Shown here one piece after another: positions 17,136-26,469 of a DNA stretch of 64,000 bases (position 1 is its first letter; every line of letters begins with the position of its first letter). The stretch is from positions 3,410,001 through 3,474,000 of the forward strand of contig NZ_CP017946.1 of NCBI RefSeq assembly GCF_003952665.1, given 5' to 3'. The translations under genes and the position numbers were made by a program. This DNA is from Bosea sp. Tri-49 (GTDB taxonomy: Bacteria > Pseudomonadota > Alphaproteobacteria > Rhizobiales > Beijerinckiaceae). The notes beneath the pieces are model-generated. The model was given only the letters and a program-made list of their open reading frames with translations. It ran no database searches and was not told the DNA's origin.

Positions 17136-17423
17136 TCAGCCGGCCTTGCCGTTCAGCCGCATGCGCAGCTCCTTGCCGGTCTTGAAGACCGGCACGAACT
17201 TCTGATCGACCTTTACGGAATCGCCGGTGCGCGGATTGCGACCGACACGGGCGGCGCGTTCCTTGGTCGAGAAAGCGCCGAAGCCTCGCAGCTCGACACG
17301 ATCGCCGCGCGAGAGCGCCTTGACGATCTCGTCGAGGATCGAGCCGACAATGTTCTCGATGTCGCGCTGATAGAGGTGAGTGTTGCGCTCGGCGATGCGC
17401 TGGACGAGTTCTGATTTTATCAT
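17136..17423 (-). CDS. ihfB: Integration host factor subunit beta
   Basis: A 95-residue DNA-bending protein of the HU/IHF family. The N-terminus [12 protein letters not shown] is characteristic of IhfB. The DNA-contact arm has [10 protein letters not shown], with the intercalating proline. IHF-alpha is encoded elsewhere. It sits between sppA and lapA on one strand, 28 bases after sppA. The start at 17423 is the usual one for the family; longer in-frame extensions run through sppA. Confidence 0.96.
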   Translation of the reverse strand: MIKSELVQRIAERNTHLYQRDIENIVGSILDEIVKALSRGDRVELRGFGAFSTKERAARVGRNPRTGDSVKVDQKFVPVFKTGKELRMRLNGKAG

Positions 17424-17451
17424 GGGTCCAATATAACCGCTTGTAACATCG

Positions 17452-18420
17452 TCACTTTTCGACGGCAGGCTGCCAGAGCGCCAAGGGCGCGTCAAGCCGC
17501 AGTCCGACCGGGATTTCAGCCGCGCGCGCGAATAGCGCGGCAGCCGCCTCCAGGCCTGCCGCACGCGCCAGCGCCTCGCCCGCGCTCCACAGGCCGTAAG
17601 AGGAGGATTCGCTACGGCGGCGCCAGTCACGCACCGGCAGCGACTTGCCGACGCCCTTCTCGCGCTCGAGCCAGGCGATCGCCTCCAACTCGCCACCGAT
17701 CTCGTCGACGAGCTTGAGCGTAACCGCCTGGCGGCCTGAATGGACGCGCCCGTCGGCAACCTTGGCGACCTCGGTCTCGGCGAGCTTGCGGCGCTCGCCC
17801 ACCAGCCGCTTGAACCAGTCGTAATTATCCGCGATGACGCGCGCAATCTCGGCGGCAGCTTCAGGCGAGGTCGGCTCAAGGCCGCTCGGAGCAGCCTTCA
17901 AAGGGCTCGAGCGTGTGATCTCGAACTTGACGCCGATCGTGTCGAGCAGTCTGGCGACATTGGGAATCTGGGCGATCACGCCGATCGAGCCGACGGGAGA
18001 GGTCTGGCGCGCGACGATGCGTTCGCCGCCGAGCGCGACGATGTAGCCGCCGGACGCAGCCATCCCGTCGACCACCGCGACGACGGGCTTCTTCGCGGCA
18101 AGCCGGCGAATCGCCTCATACAGCGCTTCCGAGCCGGTCACTGTGCCGCCGGGGCTGTCGATACTGAGGAGCACGGCGCTGGCGCGGCTGTCCTCGAGCG
18201 ACTTGATCAGATCGAGCGTGCGACGGTCGCCGGAGATGAAGCCGGAAATGGTGACGCGGGCGATGTGCGCCTGCGCGGTGCTGCCCGGCAGCCGCCCGCT
18301 CCAGACAAGCGCGCCGGCGACGGCCAGAACGACGACGCCGGCAAGCGCGAGCAACCGCCAGAGCGAGAGCTTGCGCCGCAGGCTGCGGCGATCGGCGAGC
18401 AGATCGGCATCGGACGACAT
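17452..18420 (-). CDS. sppA: Signal peptide peptidase SppA (short form)
   Basis: A 322-residue membrane-anchored serine protease that degrades cleaved signal peptides. A transmembrane anchor covers about residues 22-41. The nucleophile is Ser123 in GMAASGGY, and the general base is Lys175 in SPLKAAPSG. The 52-residue spacing equals that of the Bacillus SppA Ser-Lys dyad. This is the short, single-domain form that assembles as an octamer, not the doubled E. coli type. Start at 18420 removes an untypical 59-residue extension. It heads the sppA-ihfB-lapA unit. Confidence 0.93.
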   Translation of the reverse strand: MSSDADLLADRRSLRRKLSLWRLLALAGVVVLAVAGALVWSGRLPGSTAQAHIARVTISGFISGDRRTLDLIKSLEDSRASAVLLSIDSPGGTVTGSEALYEAIRRLAAKKPVVAVVDGMAASGGYIVALGGERIVARQTSPVGSIGVIAQIPNVARLLDTIGVKFEITRSSPLKAAPSGLEPTSPEAAAEIARVIADNYDWFKRLVGERRKLAETEVAKVADGRVHSGRQAVTLKLVDEIGGELEAIAWLEREKGVGKSLPVRDWRRRSESSSYGLWSAGEALARAAGLEAAAALFARAAEIPVGLRLDAPLALWQPAVEK

Positions 18421-18583
18421 CTCGGCGGCTCCGGTTGACGGGCCTGTGGTGTAGCTCCGCGGTGCCGGGGCGGCAAGGCGGCAGTTGTCGCGCCGACAGC
18501 CGTGGCGGGCTCCGCACGATCGTTCAAGACACGGCGACGACGAGCGCCGAGCATACCGACACCTTGACCGGAGCCCAGCCAAG

Positions 18584-18958
18584 ATGTCCGAAACCACCTA
18601 TCGCGCCATCAACTTCGCCGAGAAGCTCGGCCAAATTCACGAGCAATGGCAGCCGCGCGTCCTGGCGGAGCTCAACGACTACCAGATCAAGATCGTCAGG
18701 ATCGAAGGCGACTTCATCTGGCACGACCATCCCGAGACCGATGAAGCCTTCATCGTGCTCGAGGGCTCGTTGCGGATCGATTTCCGCGATGGTTCGGTCA
18801 GTGTCGGCCCCGGTGAAATGTTCGTCGTGCCCAAGGGCAAAGAGCACAAACCCTTCGCCGAGAAGGAGGTCCGCATGCTGCTGATCGAGCCTCGCGGTAC
18901 ACTCAACACCGGCCATGAGGGCGGCGCGCGGACGGCGCAGAACGATCGCTGGATCTGA
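18584..18958 (+). CDS. Cupin domain protein
   Basis: A 124-residue single-domain cupin. Motif 1 is WHDHPETDEAFIVLEG, which gives two His and a Glu as metal ligands. Motif 2 is PKGKEHKPFA with the third His. Small cupins of this kind bind a metal and may be dioxygenases, isomerases or sensors; no substrate can be proposed. It stands alone between sppA (divergent) and the Hsp70 gene (convergent, 6 bases apart). Confidence 0.85.
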   Translation: MSETTYRAINFAEKLGQIHEQWQPRVLAELNDYQIKIVRIEGDFIWHDHPETDEAFIVLEGSLRIDFRDGSVSVGPGEMFVVPKGKEHKPFAEKEVRMLLIEPRGTLNTGHEGGARTAQNDRWI

Positions 18959-18964
18959 GCGGTC

Positions 18965-20266
18965 TCAGGCGGCGGCGAGCGCCTGCTGCCGGTCGAGCGC
19001 AAGCAAGGCGAGCCCGCTCGCGACCGAGCGGAAGGCGTCGCCGATATGGATGCGCTGCGGGCTGAAGCGGCGATCGAACAGGGCGCGCACCGCCGGGACA
19101 TAGGAGGTGCCACCAGTCATGAACACCGCCTCGATCCGATCCGCCTCGACCCCGGCGGCTGACAGCGCCTCGTCAAGCGCGCCCTCGATCGCCGCGACAT
19201 CCTCGGCGATCCAGCGCTCGAACAGGGTGCGCGTCACCGTGCGGTCGATACGCACGCCCATCTGGTCGAAGCTGAGCTGCGCCTCATCCTGCGAGGAGAG
19301 CGCAATCTTGGTCGCGGAAACGGCGCGGTAGAGCTCGTAGCCGAGATCATATTCGATCACCGTCATCAGATCCTCGAGCCTGTCAGGCTCGACCGCATCG
19401 CGGATCAGCGCCTTGAGCTCGGTCATGGTCTCGCGGCTCTTCATCAGCGAGAGCCGATGCCATTGCGCGAAGGCGGCGTGGTAGTGCGCCGGAATCGGCA
19501 GGCGCTTGCCGAAGGACAGATAGTCCGAGCCCTTGCCGAGCAGCGGCGAGACCGCATGCTCGATAATGCGGTAGTCGAAACTGTCGCCAGCGATGCCGAC
19601 GCCGGCATGGGAGAGCGGAATCGCCTGGAACCGGCCCGCGCCACCGGGTTCGAAACGCATCACCGAAAAGTCGCTGGTGCCGCCGCCGAAATCGGCGACC
19701 AGCATGGTCTGCGGCGTCTTCAGCTCGCGGGCATACCAGTACGCGGCGCCGAGCGGCTCATAGGCAAAGTCGACCGTCGGCATGCCGGCCTTGCCGTAGG
19801 CGGCCGAGAGGCGCGAGAGGGCCAACGCCTCGTCAGGGCGATCGCCGGCGAAGACGACCGGGCGGCCGGAGAGGACGGCGCGCTCGCCGAGATCGTCGAG
19901 GCCGGCGGAGAGGTCCTTCAGGAAGACCGCGATCAGGTCTTCCAGCCGGAAGAGCTTGCCGAACAGCCTCGTCTCCTGGAAGGCACGGCTCGACAGATAG
20001 GTCTTCAGCGATTGCAGGAAGCGGTGCTCGGTCGTCATGCCGAGCGCCATGTCGAGCGCGTCGGGGCCACTGACATGGGTGACGTGGGAATTGGGCGGCC
20101 TGCCCTCGCGCCAGAACATCAGGGCCGAGCGATAGGCGTCGACGGCGCCCTGCTTCGTGGCGAAGCTGCGGGTCGTCACCGAACCATCAGGACGTGCGAG
20201 CGCGACCACGCTGTTGGTGGTGCCGAAATCGATCCCGATCGCCGCGTCCTGCACGCTCGCCTCCAT
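18965..20266 (-). CDS. YegD-like Hsp70 family protein
   Basis: A 433-residue protein with an Hsp70/actin ATPase fold: phosphate-1 motif GIDFGTTNSV near residue 10, VADFGGGTSDFSV near 190, and a final TGGTSYVPAVR. It lacks the substrate-binding and lid domains of DnaK, as in E. coli YegD, so a general chaperone cycle with peptide binding is unlikely. Function is unknown. It starts just past the terminator of rpsA. No clear ribosome binding site precedes the ATG at 20266; a TTG at 20278 is an alternative. Confidence 0.88.
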   Translation of the reverse strand: MEASVQDAAIGIDFGTTNSVVALARPDGSVTTRSFATKQGAVDAYRSALMFWREGRPPNSHVTHVSGPDALDMALGMTTEHRFLQSLKTYLSSRAFQETRLFGKLFRLEDLIAVFLKDLSAGLDDLGERAVLSGRPVVFAGDRPDEALALSRLSAAYGKAGMPTVDFAYEPLGAAYWYARELKTPQTMLVADFGGGTSDFSVMRFEPGGAGRFQAIPLSHAGVGIAGDSFDYRIIEHAVSPLLGKGSDYLSFGKRLPIPAHYHAAFAQWHRLSLMKSRETMTELKALIRDAVEPDRLEDLMTVIEYDLGYELYRAVSATKIALSSQDEAQLSFDQMGVRIDRTVTRTLFERWIAEDVAAIEGALDEALSAAGVEADRIEAVFMTGGTSYVPAVRALFDRRFSPQRIHIGDAFRSVASGLALLALDRQQALAAA

Positions 20267-20276
20267 TAGCCGAAAC

Positions 20277-20306
20277 AAAAGCCCGCGCGGATTTCTCCGC
20301 GCGGGC
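20277..20306 (-). terminator. Terminator of rpsA
   Basis: A perfect 11-bp stem (GCCCGCGCGGA / TCCGCGCGGGC) with a 4-base loop, followed on the minus strand by TTTT. It starts 38 bases past the rpsA stop and ends 10 bases before the Hsp70 gene. Confidence 0.8.
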
Positions 20307-20343
20307 CGATGGATTGGTCAGGCCGCAAGACGCGGCCTGATGA

Positions 20344-22050
20344 TCACTTCTTGTCGGTGCCAGCCTTCTTGAGGGCCGCGCCGAGGATGTCGCCGAGCGA
20401 GGCGCCGGAGTCGGCGGAGCCGTACTGGGCCATCGCCTCCTTCTCCTCGGCCATTTCCAGAGCCTTGATCGAGACCTGGATCTTGCGGGCCTTCTTGTCG
20501 AAGAGGATGACGCGGGCGTCGACCTTCTCGCCGGCCGCGAAGCGCTCGGGGCGCTGCTCGGCACGATCACGCGCGATTTCGGCGCGCTTGATGAAGGTCG
20601 TCATGTCCGTGCCGGCGATCTTGACGTCGAGACCACCGTCCTTGACGTCGACGATCTCGCAGGTCACGACCTGGCCCTTCTTGAACTCGCCGGCATCCAC
20701 GAAGGGATCGCCGCCGAGCTGCTTCAGGCCGAGCGAGATGCGCTCCTTCTCGACGTCGACATCGAGAACGACCGCCTGGAGCATGTCGCCCTTCTTGTAC
20801 TCCTCGATCACCTGCTCGCCCGGACGGTTCCAGTCCAGGTCCGACAGATGGATCATGCCGTCGATGTCGCCTTCCAGGCCGAGGAACAGACCGAACTCGG
20901 TCTTGTTCTTGACCTCGCCCTCGACCACGGCACCCGACGGATGCTGCTCGGCGAAGACCTCCCACGGGTTGCGGAGGGTCTGCTTGAGGCCGAGCGAGAT
21001 ACGGCGCTTGACCTGATCGACCTCGAGGATCGCGACGTCGACTTCCTGCGAGGTCGAGACGATCTTGCCGGGGTGGACGTTCTTCTTGGTCCAAGACATC
21101 TCGGAGACGTGGATCAGGCCTTCGATGCCCGGCTCCACTTCGACGAACGCGCCGTAGTCCGTGATGTTGGTGACGCGACCCTTCAGGCGGGTACCGACCG
21201 GGTAGCGGGCGGCGATGCCATCCCACGGATCGGCCAGCAGCTGCTTGATGCCCAGCGAGATGCGGTGCGTCTCCTGGTTGATCTTGATGATCTTGACCTT
21301 GACCGTCTGGCCGATGGTCACGACCTCGGACGGATGGTTGACGCGGCGCCAGGCCATGTCGGTCACGTGCAGCAGGCCGTCAATGCCGCCGAGATCAACG
21401 AACGCACCGTATTCGGTGATGTTCTTGACGACGCCGTCGATGACCTGGCCCTCTTCGAGCGAGGCGACGAGCTCGGAGCGCGCCTCGGCGCGGGTCTCTT
21501 CGAGCACGGTACGACGCGAGACGACGATGTTGCCGCGGCGACGATCCATCTTGAGGATCTCGAAGGGCTGCGGCTGGCCCATCAGCGGGCCGACGTCGCG
21601 GATCGGGCGGATGTCGACCTGCGAACGCGGCAGGAAGGCGACGGCGCCGTCGAGATCGACGGTGTAGCCACCCTTAACCGTGTTGAAGATGTTGCCCATG
21701 ACCTTCTCGCGGGCCTCGAACGCCTTCTCGAGCTTGACCCAGCTCTCTTCGCGGCGGGCCTTGTCGCGCGAGATGACGGCTTCGCCGAGCGCGTTCTCGA
21801 TCCGGTCGAGATAGACCTCGACCTCGTCGCCGACCTTGAGCTCCTCATCCCGGCCCGGGCCGGTGAATTCCTTGAGCGCGACGCGACCTTCGGTCTTCAG
21901 ACCGACGTCGATGATCGCCATGTCCTTCTCAATGGCAACGACCTTGCCCTTGATGACGGTACCTTCGAGGGCCTCGTTACGGGTGAACGATTCCTCGAGC
22001 AGGGCGGCGAAATCCTCGCGACCCGCGTGATAGCTTTCGACAGCTGACAT
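20344..22050 (-). CDS. rpsA: 30S ribosomal protein S1
   Basis: A 568-residue S1 protein that binds mRNA and helps the 30S subunit load structured messages. Six S1 repeats can be traced. Typical ends include the repeated [10 protein letters not shown] / [15 protein letters not shown] patterns, and the last repeat is followed by an acidic tail region ending in KKAGTDKK. The start at 22050 follows AGGAG; a longer in-frame reading runs into the upstream non-coding leader. No cmk gene lies upstream, unlike many bacteria. The leader holds several hairpins that may support autoregulation. Confidence 0.97.
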   Translation of the reverse strand: MSAVESYHAGREDFAALLEESFTRNEALEGTVIKGKVVAIEKDMAIIDVGLKTEGRVALKEFTGPGRDEELKVGDEVEVYLDRIENALGEAVISRDKARREESWVKLEKAFEAREKVMGNIFNTVKGGYTVDLDGAVAFLPRSQVDIRPIRDVGPLMGQPQPFEILKMDRRRGNIVVSRRTVLEETRAEARSELVASLEEGQVIDGVVKNITEYGAFVDLGGIDGLLHVTDMAWRRVNHPSEVVTIGQTVKVKIIKINQETHRISLGIKQLLADPWDGIAARYPVGTRLKGRVTNITDYGAFVEVEPGIEGLIHVSEMSWTKKNVHPGKIVSTSQEVDVAILEVDQVKRRISLGLKQTLRNPWEVFAEQHPSGAVVEGEVKNKTEFGLFLGLEGDIDGMIHLSDLDWNRPGEQVIEEYKKGDMLQAVVLDVDVEKERISLGLKQLGGDPFVDAGEFKKGQVVTCEIVDVKDGGLDVKIAGTDMTTFIKRAEIARDRAEQRPERFAAGEKVDARVILFDKKARKIQVSIKALEMAEEKEAMAQYGSADSGASLGDILGAALKKAGTDKK

Positions 22051-22140
22051 AAATGCTCCTGAACGCCGGCCGCGTATCCCGCGGATGTCCGGCATGGCGC
22101 CGATTGGGTTGGTGTTGCACACCGGATCGATCCGCGCGGT

Positions 22141-22235
22141 GCTCCGCTCACGGAGCTTGCCGTCCCTCAGGACGGCGGCGCCTCGCCGCAGGGGCCGATC
22201 CGCATCCGACAGGCCGTTTTCCAAACACGAAACGG
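22141..22235 (-). promoter_or_regulatory. Tandem hairpins in the rpsA 5' leader
   Basis: Plus-strand stems are GCTCCG/CGGAGC (22141-22156, loop CTCA) and GCCGTCC/GGACGGC (22159-22176, same loop CTCA). GCGGCG/CGCCGC follows at 22175-22189 and CCGTTT/AAACGG at 22214-22235. In the rpsA transcript the first two loops read TGAG. They lie about 90-185 bases before the rpsA start codon. S1 of E. coli represses its own translation through a structured leader, so a similar role is possible. Confidence 0.5.
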
Positions 22236-22292
22236 GAGCAAGCCGACCGGCCGCCCCCGGCTGTGATCGATCACGGCCCTTCGGACGAGGCT

Positions 22293-22321
22293 GACCTAGC
22301 GATTTTCGTAGCGTTTCGCAA
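22293..22321 (-). promoter_or_regulatory. Candidate rpsA promoter
   Basis: On the minus strand TTGCGA (22316-22321) and TAGGTC (22293-22298) are spaced by 17 bases. The -10 is weak, so the call is tentative. It would give a leader of about 235 bases. Confidence 0.3.
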
Positions 22322-22444
22322 GCGGATTGCGGCGCGAAATGCCGGTCGCGCATGCGTGAAGCGGCCTTGCGAGCCGCCGGAAGGCTGCCGATCTTTCCCC
22401 GCGAAGCCCGGCCGCGAGCCGGCGCGATGCAAGGGAAGTCCCAT

Positions 22445-23452
22445 ATGTTCCCGCTCTCCATTCTCGACCTCGCCTTCATCGCCGAAGGTTCGACCGCAGC
22501 AAACGCCCTCCATAACAGCCGTGATCTCGCCCAACATGCCGAAAGGCTCGGCTACACCCGCTTCTGGCTGGCCGAGCATCACAACATGACCGGCATTGCC
22601 AGCGCGGCGACGTCGGTCGCGATCGGCTATGTCGCCGAGGGCACCAGGACGATCCGCGTCGGCGCCGGCGGGATCATGCTGCCCAACCATTCGCCGCTGG
22701 TGATCGCCGAGCAGTTCGGCACGCTGGAGACGCTCTATCCCGGCCGCATCGATCTCGGGCTCGGGCGCGCGCCCGGCACCGATCAGCGCACCTGGCGAGC
22801 ACTACGACGCGAGGCCGACGCCTCCGAGCGCTTCCCGCAGGACGTGCTCGAACTACAGGCGCTGCTCGGACCGCTGCAGCCGGACCAGGTGATCCAGTCC
22901 GTGCCGGGCACCAATACCAATGTCCCGCTCTGGATCCTCGGCTCCAGCCTGTTCGGCTCGCAGCTCGCCGCCGTGCTCGGCCTGCCCTATGCCTTCGCCT
23001 CGCATTTCTCGCCGGACGCGCTGATGGACGCCCTCGCCGTTTATCGCGAGCGCTTCCAGCCCTCGGCGCAGCTCGACAAGGCTTATGCCATGGTCGGTTG
23101 CAACGTCATCGCCGCCGAGACCGATGCCGAAGCGCAGCACCTCTTCACTTCGGTGCAACAGCGCTTCGCCGATATGCTACGTGGCCGACGCGGCCTGTTG
23201 CCGAGGCCGATCGACGACATCGAGGATTACTGGTCCGGCCCGGAGAAGGTGCAGGCCCAGCGGATGCTGGCCTGCTCCTTCGTCGGCTCGCGCGAGAGCG
23301 TGCGGACGCAGCTGCAGGCCTTCATCGAGAAGACGAAGGCCGACGAGCTGATCGTCGCCTCCGCCATCTTCGACCACGCCGCGCGCAAGCGCTCCTACGA
23401 AATCCTGGCCGAGATCCAGCCGGCGCTCGGGCTAGCGGCGGTCGCGGCCTGA
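22445..23452 (+). CDS. LLM class flavin-dependent oxidoreductase
   Basis: A 335-residue luciferase-like monooxygenase. The N-terminal segment ([12 protein letters not shown]) and then [12 protein letters not shown] are the marks of the single-subunit group whose best-known member is Yhb[14 protein letters not shown] further on is the FMN-contact region. It probably oxidises a small organic substrate with reduced flavin supplied by a separate reductase. The start at 22445 follows AAGGGAAG. It is a single-gene unit that faces the TRAP operon convergently. Confidence 0.9.
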   Translation: MFPLSILDLAFIAEGSTAANALHNSRDLAQHAERLGYTRFWLAEHHNMTGIASAATSVAIGYVAEGTRTIRVGAGGIMLPNHSPLVIAEQFGTLETLYPGRIDLGLGRAPGTDQRTWRALRREADASERFPQDVLELQALLGPLQPDQVIQSVPGTNTNVPLWILGSSLFGSQLAAVLGLPYAFASHFSPDALMDALAVYRERFQPSAQLDKAYAMVGCNVIAAETDAEAQHLFTSVQQRFADMLRGRRGLLPRPIDDIEDYWSGPEKVQAQRMLACSFVGSRESVRTQLQAFIEKTKADELIVASAIFDHAARKRSYEILAEIQPALGLAAVAA

Positions 23453-23532
23453 TCCTGGATCGGCCGGCGCCTATGCTTTGACAAGGAGATAGATCGCCGT
23501 GCGTCCTATGCGACACACGGCGATCCAATGCG

Positions 23533-24957
23533 TCAGTTCAGCCCCGGTGCAGGCAGGTTGAGTCCGTCCAGCCCGGGCAGGCTCTGGAACTGGCGCTCGA
23601 TCGCAGCCGGATCGATCGCCCTCGGCTTGTCGAGCCAGTAGGTCACCATCTCCGGGAAGGCGATCATCAGCGCGACCAGGATGAGCTGCAGCACGATCCA
23701 CGGGATCGAGCCGAGATAGATGTCGCGGCTCTTCACCGTCGGCGGCGCGATGCCACGCAGATAGAACAGCGCGAAGCCGAAGGGCGGATGCATGAACGAG
23801 GTCTGGATGTTGGCGCAGATCAAGAGGCCGAACCAGATCAGGTTGATGTCGAGCTTCGCTGCCGCCGGCGTCAGCAGCGGGATGATGATGAAGGCGATCT
23901 CGAAGAAGTCGAGGAAGAAGGCGATGAAGAAGACGAACACCATGGTGAAGGCCAGGAAGCCGACCTGACCGCCGGGCAGCCCGGTCAGCATGTGCTCGAT
24001 CCAGAGCCCGCCGCCGACGCCCTGGAAGACCAGGCTGAAGACGCGCGCGCCGATCAGGATCATCGTCACCATGGCGGTGATGCGCATGGTCGAGGACATC
24101 GCCTGGTAGGTCAGCTTCCAGGTCAGCGTGCGATACATCGCAGCCAGCGCGAGTGCGCCGACCGCGCCCATGGCGCCCGCTTCCGTCGGCGTGGCGAGGC
24201 CCATGAAGATCGTGCCGAGGACGAGGAAGATCAGCGCCGCCGAGGGAACGATGCCACGAACGCATTTGATTGCGAGCGCCCAGCCCTTGAGCGTGCGCGC
24301 CTCGGGCGGCAGCGCCGGGATATGCGCCGGCTTGATGACGCTGAGGATGGCCACCCAGATGCAGAACAGCACGACCTGAACGATGCTGGGGCCGATCGCG
24401 CCAGCATACATGTCGCCGACCGACTTGCCCATCACGTCGGCGAGCACGACGAGGACGAGCGAGGGCGGGATCAGCTGGGTGATCGTGCCCGACGCCGCGA
24501 TGACGCCGGTGGCGTGCTGCATGTTGTAGCCATAGCGCATCATCACCGGCAGCGAGATCACGCCCATGGCGATCACCGAGGCAGCGACCGTGCCCGTGAT
24601 CGCACCCAGGATCGCGCCGACGAAGATCACGGCATAGGAGAGCCCGCCGCGGACGCTGCCGAAAAGCTGGCCGATCGAATCGAGCAGATCCTCGGCGAGG
24701 CCGCAGCGCTCCAGCACCGCCCCCATGAAGGTGAAGAACGGGATGGAGAGCAAAAGGTCGTTCGAGATGATCGCGTAAAGCTGGAAGGTGAGATTGCCCA
24801 TGTATTGGGGCGCGATCACCCCCATCTCGATCGCGATGAAGCTGAAGAACAGCCCGACCGCCGCGAGCGAGAAGGCGGCCGGATAGCCGATCAGCAGGAA
24901 GACGATCAGGCCCCCAAACATCATGGGGCCGAGATTGGCGCGGATGGCATCGATCAT
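23533..24957 (-). CDS. dctM: TRAP transporter large permease (DctM)
   Basis: A 474-residue membrane protein with 12 or so helices, the large subunit of a tripartite ATP-independent periplasmic transporter driven by sodium or proton gradients. Family stretches seen include LLLSIPFFTFMG, GTVAASVIAMG and GLATPTEAGAMGAVGAL. Its ATG overlaps the stop of the DctQ gene by four bases. A C-terminal extension of about 45 residues beyond the last helix is somewhat long. No dctP gene is present on either side in this window, so the binding protein must be encoded elsewhere. Confidence 0.93.
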   Translation of the reverse strand: MIDAIRANLGPMMFGGLIVFLLIGYPAAFSLAAVGLFFSFIAIEMGVIAPQYMGNLTFQLYAIISNDLLLSIPFFTFMGAVLERCGLAEDLLDSIGQLFGSVRGGLSYAVIFVGAILGAITGTVAASVIAMGVISLPVMMRYGYNMQHATGVIAASGTITQLIPPSLVLVVLADVMGKSVGDMYAGAIGPSIVQVVLFCIWVAILSVIKPAHIPALPPEARTLKGWALAIKCVRGIVPSAALIFLVLGTIFMGLATPTEAGAMGAVGALALAAMYRTLTWKLTYQAMSSTMRITAMVTMILIGARVFSLVFQGVGGGLWIEHMLTGLPGGQVGFLAFTMVFVFFIAFFLDFFEIAFIIIPLLTPAAAKLDINLIWFGLLICANIQTSFMHPPFGFALFYLRGIAPPTVKSRDIYLGSIPWIVLQLILVALMIAFPEMVTYWLDKPRAIDPAAIERQFQSLPGLDGLNLPAPGLN

Positions 24958-25565
24958 TGCAGCGGCTTCTCGTACGCGTATTCGTGCTGGTGGAAGCCGC
25001 GCAGCGCCGCCGCACGCTTGATCATCTCGGAGATGCCCTGCAGCAGGATCAGCGTGAAGCCGACCGGCAGGAGCAGAATCACCGGCCAGCGGATCAGGCC
25101 GCCGGCATTGTTGGAGGCCTCGTTCAGCGTCCAGGACTGCACGAACCAGGGCCAGGTGAACCAGATCATCACCAGGCACATCGGCATCAGGAAGACGGCG
25201 CCACCGACGAGGTCGATCCAGTGGCGAGCCCGATCGGAAACGATCCCGTAAAACAGGTCGACGCGGACATGCTCGTTGACCCGCAGCGTATAGGCCGAGC
25301 CCAAGAGCACCATGCCGGCGAACATGTACCATTGCAGCTCGAGCCAGGCGTTCGAGCTGGAGGAGAAGAGATAGCGGATCGTGGCGTTGCCGGCGCTGAT
25401 CAGGCAGGCGAGCAGAACGAGCCAGCTCGCGATCACGCCAAGGGAGCTGCCAAGTTTATCAATCGCGCGCGCCAAGGGCATGAGCGGACGACAGAAGGTC
25501 CAGGCGATCCAGACCGCCGCTGCCATCCCGCCGACCGCGGCGAGCGCCAACCAAAGCTTGAACAT
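24954..25565 (-). CDS. dctQ: TRAP transporter small permease (DctQ)
   Basis: A 203-residue protein with four predicted helices, the small membrane subunit that pairs with DctM. The mid-region motif WLELQWYMFAGMVLLGSAYTL and then VRVDLFYG are characteristic of DctQ. It comes 160 bases after a response-regulator gene and overlaps dctM. The pair likely carries a carboxylate or related acid, but the missing DctP prevents a substrate call. Confidence 0.9.
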   Translation of the reverse strand: MFKLWLALAAVGGMAAAVWIAWTFCRPLMPLARAIDKLGSSLGVIASWLVLLACLISAGNATIRYLFSSSSNAWLELQWYMFAGMVLLGSAYTLRVNEHVRVDLFYGIVSDRARHWIDLVGGAVFLMPMCLVMIWFTWPWFVQSWTLNEASNNAGGLIRWPVILLLPVGFTLILLQGISEMIKRAAALRGFHQHEYAYEKPLQ

Positions 25566-25725
25566 TCAGGATTCCCCGGCGTCGCGCTGCGCCGCGCGGC
25601 AGCGCAGCCGGACGCCCTTCAGGCCCACCATTGCTTCTGCTCCCGGTTCCGGGCGCGTCCCCGCGCGCTTCTCGGACCTCGTCGCTAGCAGTTACGCGCT
25701 TAGCCGTTCCATGTCTGGAACTGAG

Positions 25726-26469
25726 CTATCGCATAGCCTCGGCATAGCCGGCGGCGTCGAGCTGTTCCTGCGTGCGAAGCCGGTAGCCTACGGAAAGTTC
25801 GGTCACCAGATAGGCCGGTCGCGCCGGATCGGGCTCGATCTTGTCGCGCAGCTTCTTCATCAGGATGCGCAGATACTGCACGTCCTCGTCCGGATCCTGC
25901 GGCCAGAGTTCCTTCATCAGCTGGCGATGGGTGAGGACCTTGCCGTGGTGAATGCCGAGCACCCGCAGCAGGGCGAACTGCTTTGGCGACAGGACGACCG
26001 GGACGCCGTCCAGGCTGACCATGCGTTGGGCGAAATCGAGCATGAGCTTGCCGACGCGCAGCACCGGCTCGGCAGCGCCAGGCTGGGCGACGCGCCTGAG
26101 GACCACGCGCGCCCGGGCGAGCAGCTCGGCCATGCCGAAAGGCTTCACCACATAGTCATCGGCGCCCTTTTCGAGCAGCGAGACCTTCTCTTCCTCCGAG
26201 CTGCGGACCGAGAGCACGATGACCGGGCCGGGGAACCAGCCGCGCAATGCTTCGAGTACCGAGGCGCCGTCCGCATCGGGCAGGCCGAGATCGAGTACAA
26301 CGAGATCGGGCCGGCGCATTACCGCGAGCTCGAGCGCCTGCCTGGCGGTCTCGGCCTCGGCGATACGGAAGCCCTGCATCTCGAAGCCCGTCCTCAGGAA
26401 GCGCCGAATCTGCGGCTCGTCATCGATCACGAGCACGAGCGGGCCAGCTTGCTGCCTCGGTTCAGTCAT
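25726..26469 (-). CDS. KdpE-like OmpR-family response regulator
   Basis: A 247-residue regulator. The receiver domain has the acidic pair Asp16-Asp17, phosphoacceptor Asp60 in VVLDLGLPD and a Lys near 112 in VVKPFG. The C-terminal winged helix has RILMKKLRDKIEPDP and ends at VTELSVGYR, the KdpE pattern. The gene overlaps the kinase gene by eight bases, so the two form one pair. No kdpFABC potassium pump genes occur here, so the regulated genes may be different, possibly the TRAP genes just downstream. Confidence 0.9.
   Translation of the reverse strand: MTEPRQQAGPLVLVIDDEPQIRRFLRTGFEMQGFRIAEAETARQALELAVMRRPDLVVLDLGLPDADGASVLEALRGWFPGPVIVLSVRSSEEEKVSLLEKGADDYVVKPFGMAELLARARVVLRRVAQPGAAEPVLRVGKLMLDFAQRMVSLDGVPVVLSPKQFALLRVLGIHHGKVLTHRQLMKELWPQDPDEDVQYLRILMKKLRDKIEPDPARPAYLVTELSVGYRLRTQEQLDAAGYAEAMR

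Larger units (their letters stand above)
22051..22444. other. rpsA leader and promoter region
   Basis: These 394 bases separate rpsA from the divergent monooxygenase gene. I see no coding sequence with support. Near the rpsA side there are at least three hairpins at 22141-22189 and one at 22214-22235. A candidate promoter for rpsA is at 22293-22321, and a perfect 12-bp palindrome GTGATCGATCAC lies at 22263-22274. Confidence 0.6.

Noticed and set aside
22263..22274. Palindrome GTGATCGATCAC upstream of rpsA as an operator
   Set aside because: A 12-bp palindrome of common GATC type may be chance; noted only in the region entry.
22051..22479. A 143-residue N-terminal extension of S1
   Set aside because: The extension has no homology to S1, crosses hairpins and the promoter, and a good AGGAG precedes the ATG at 22050.
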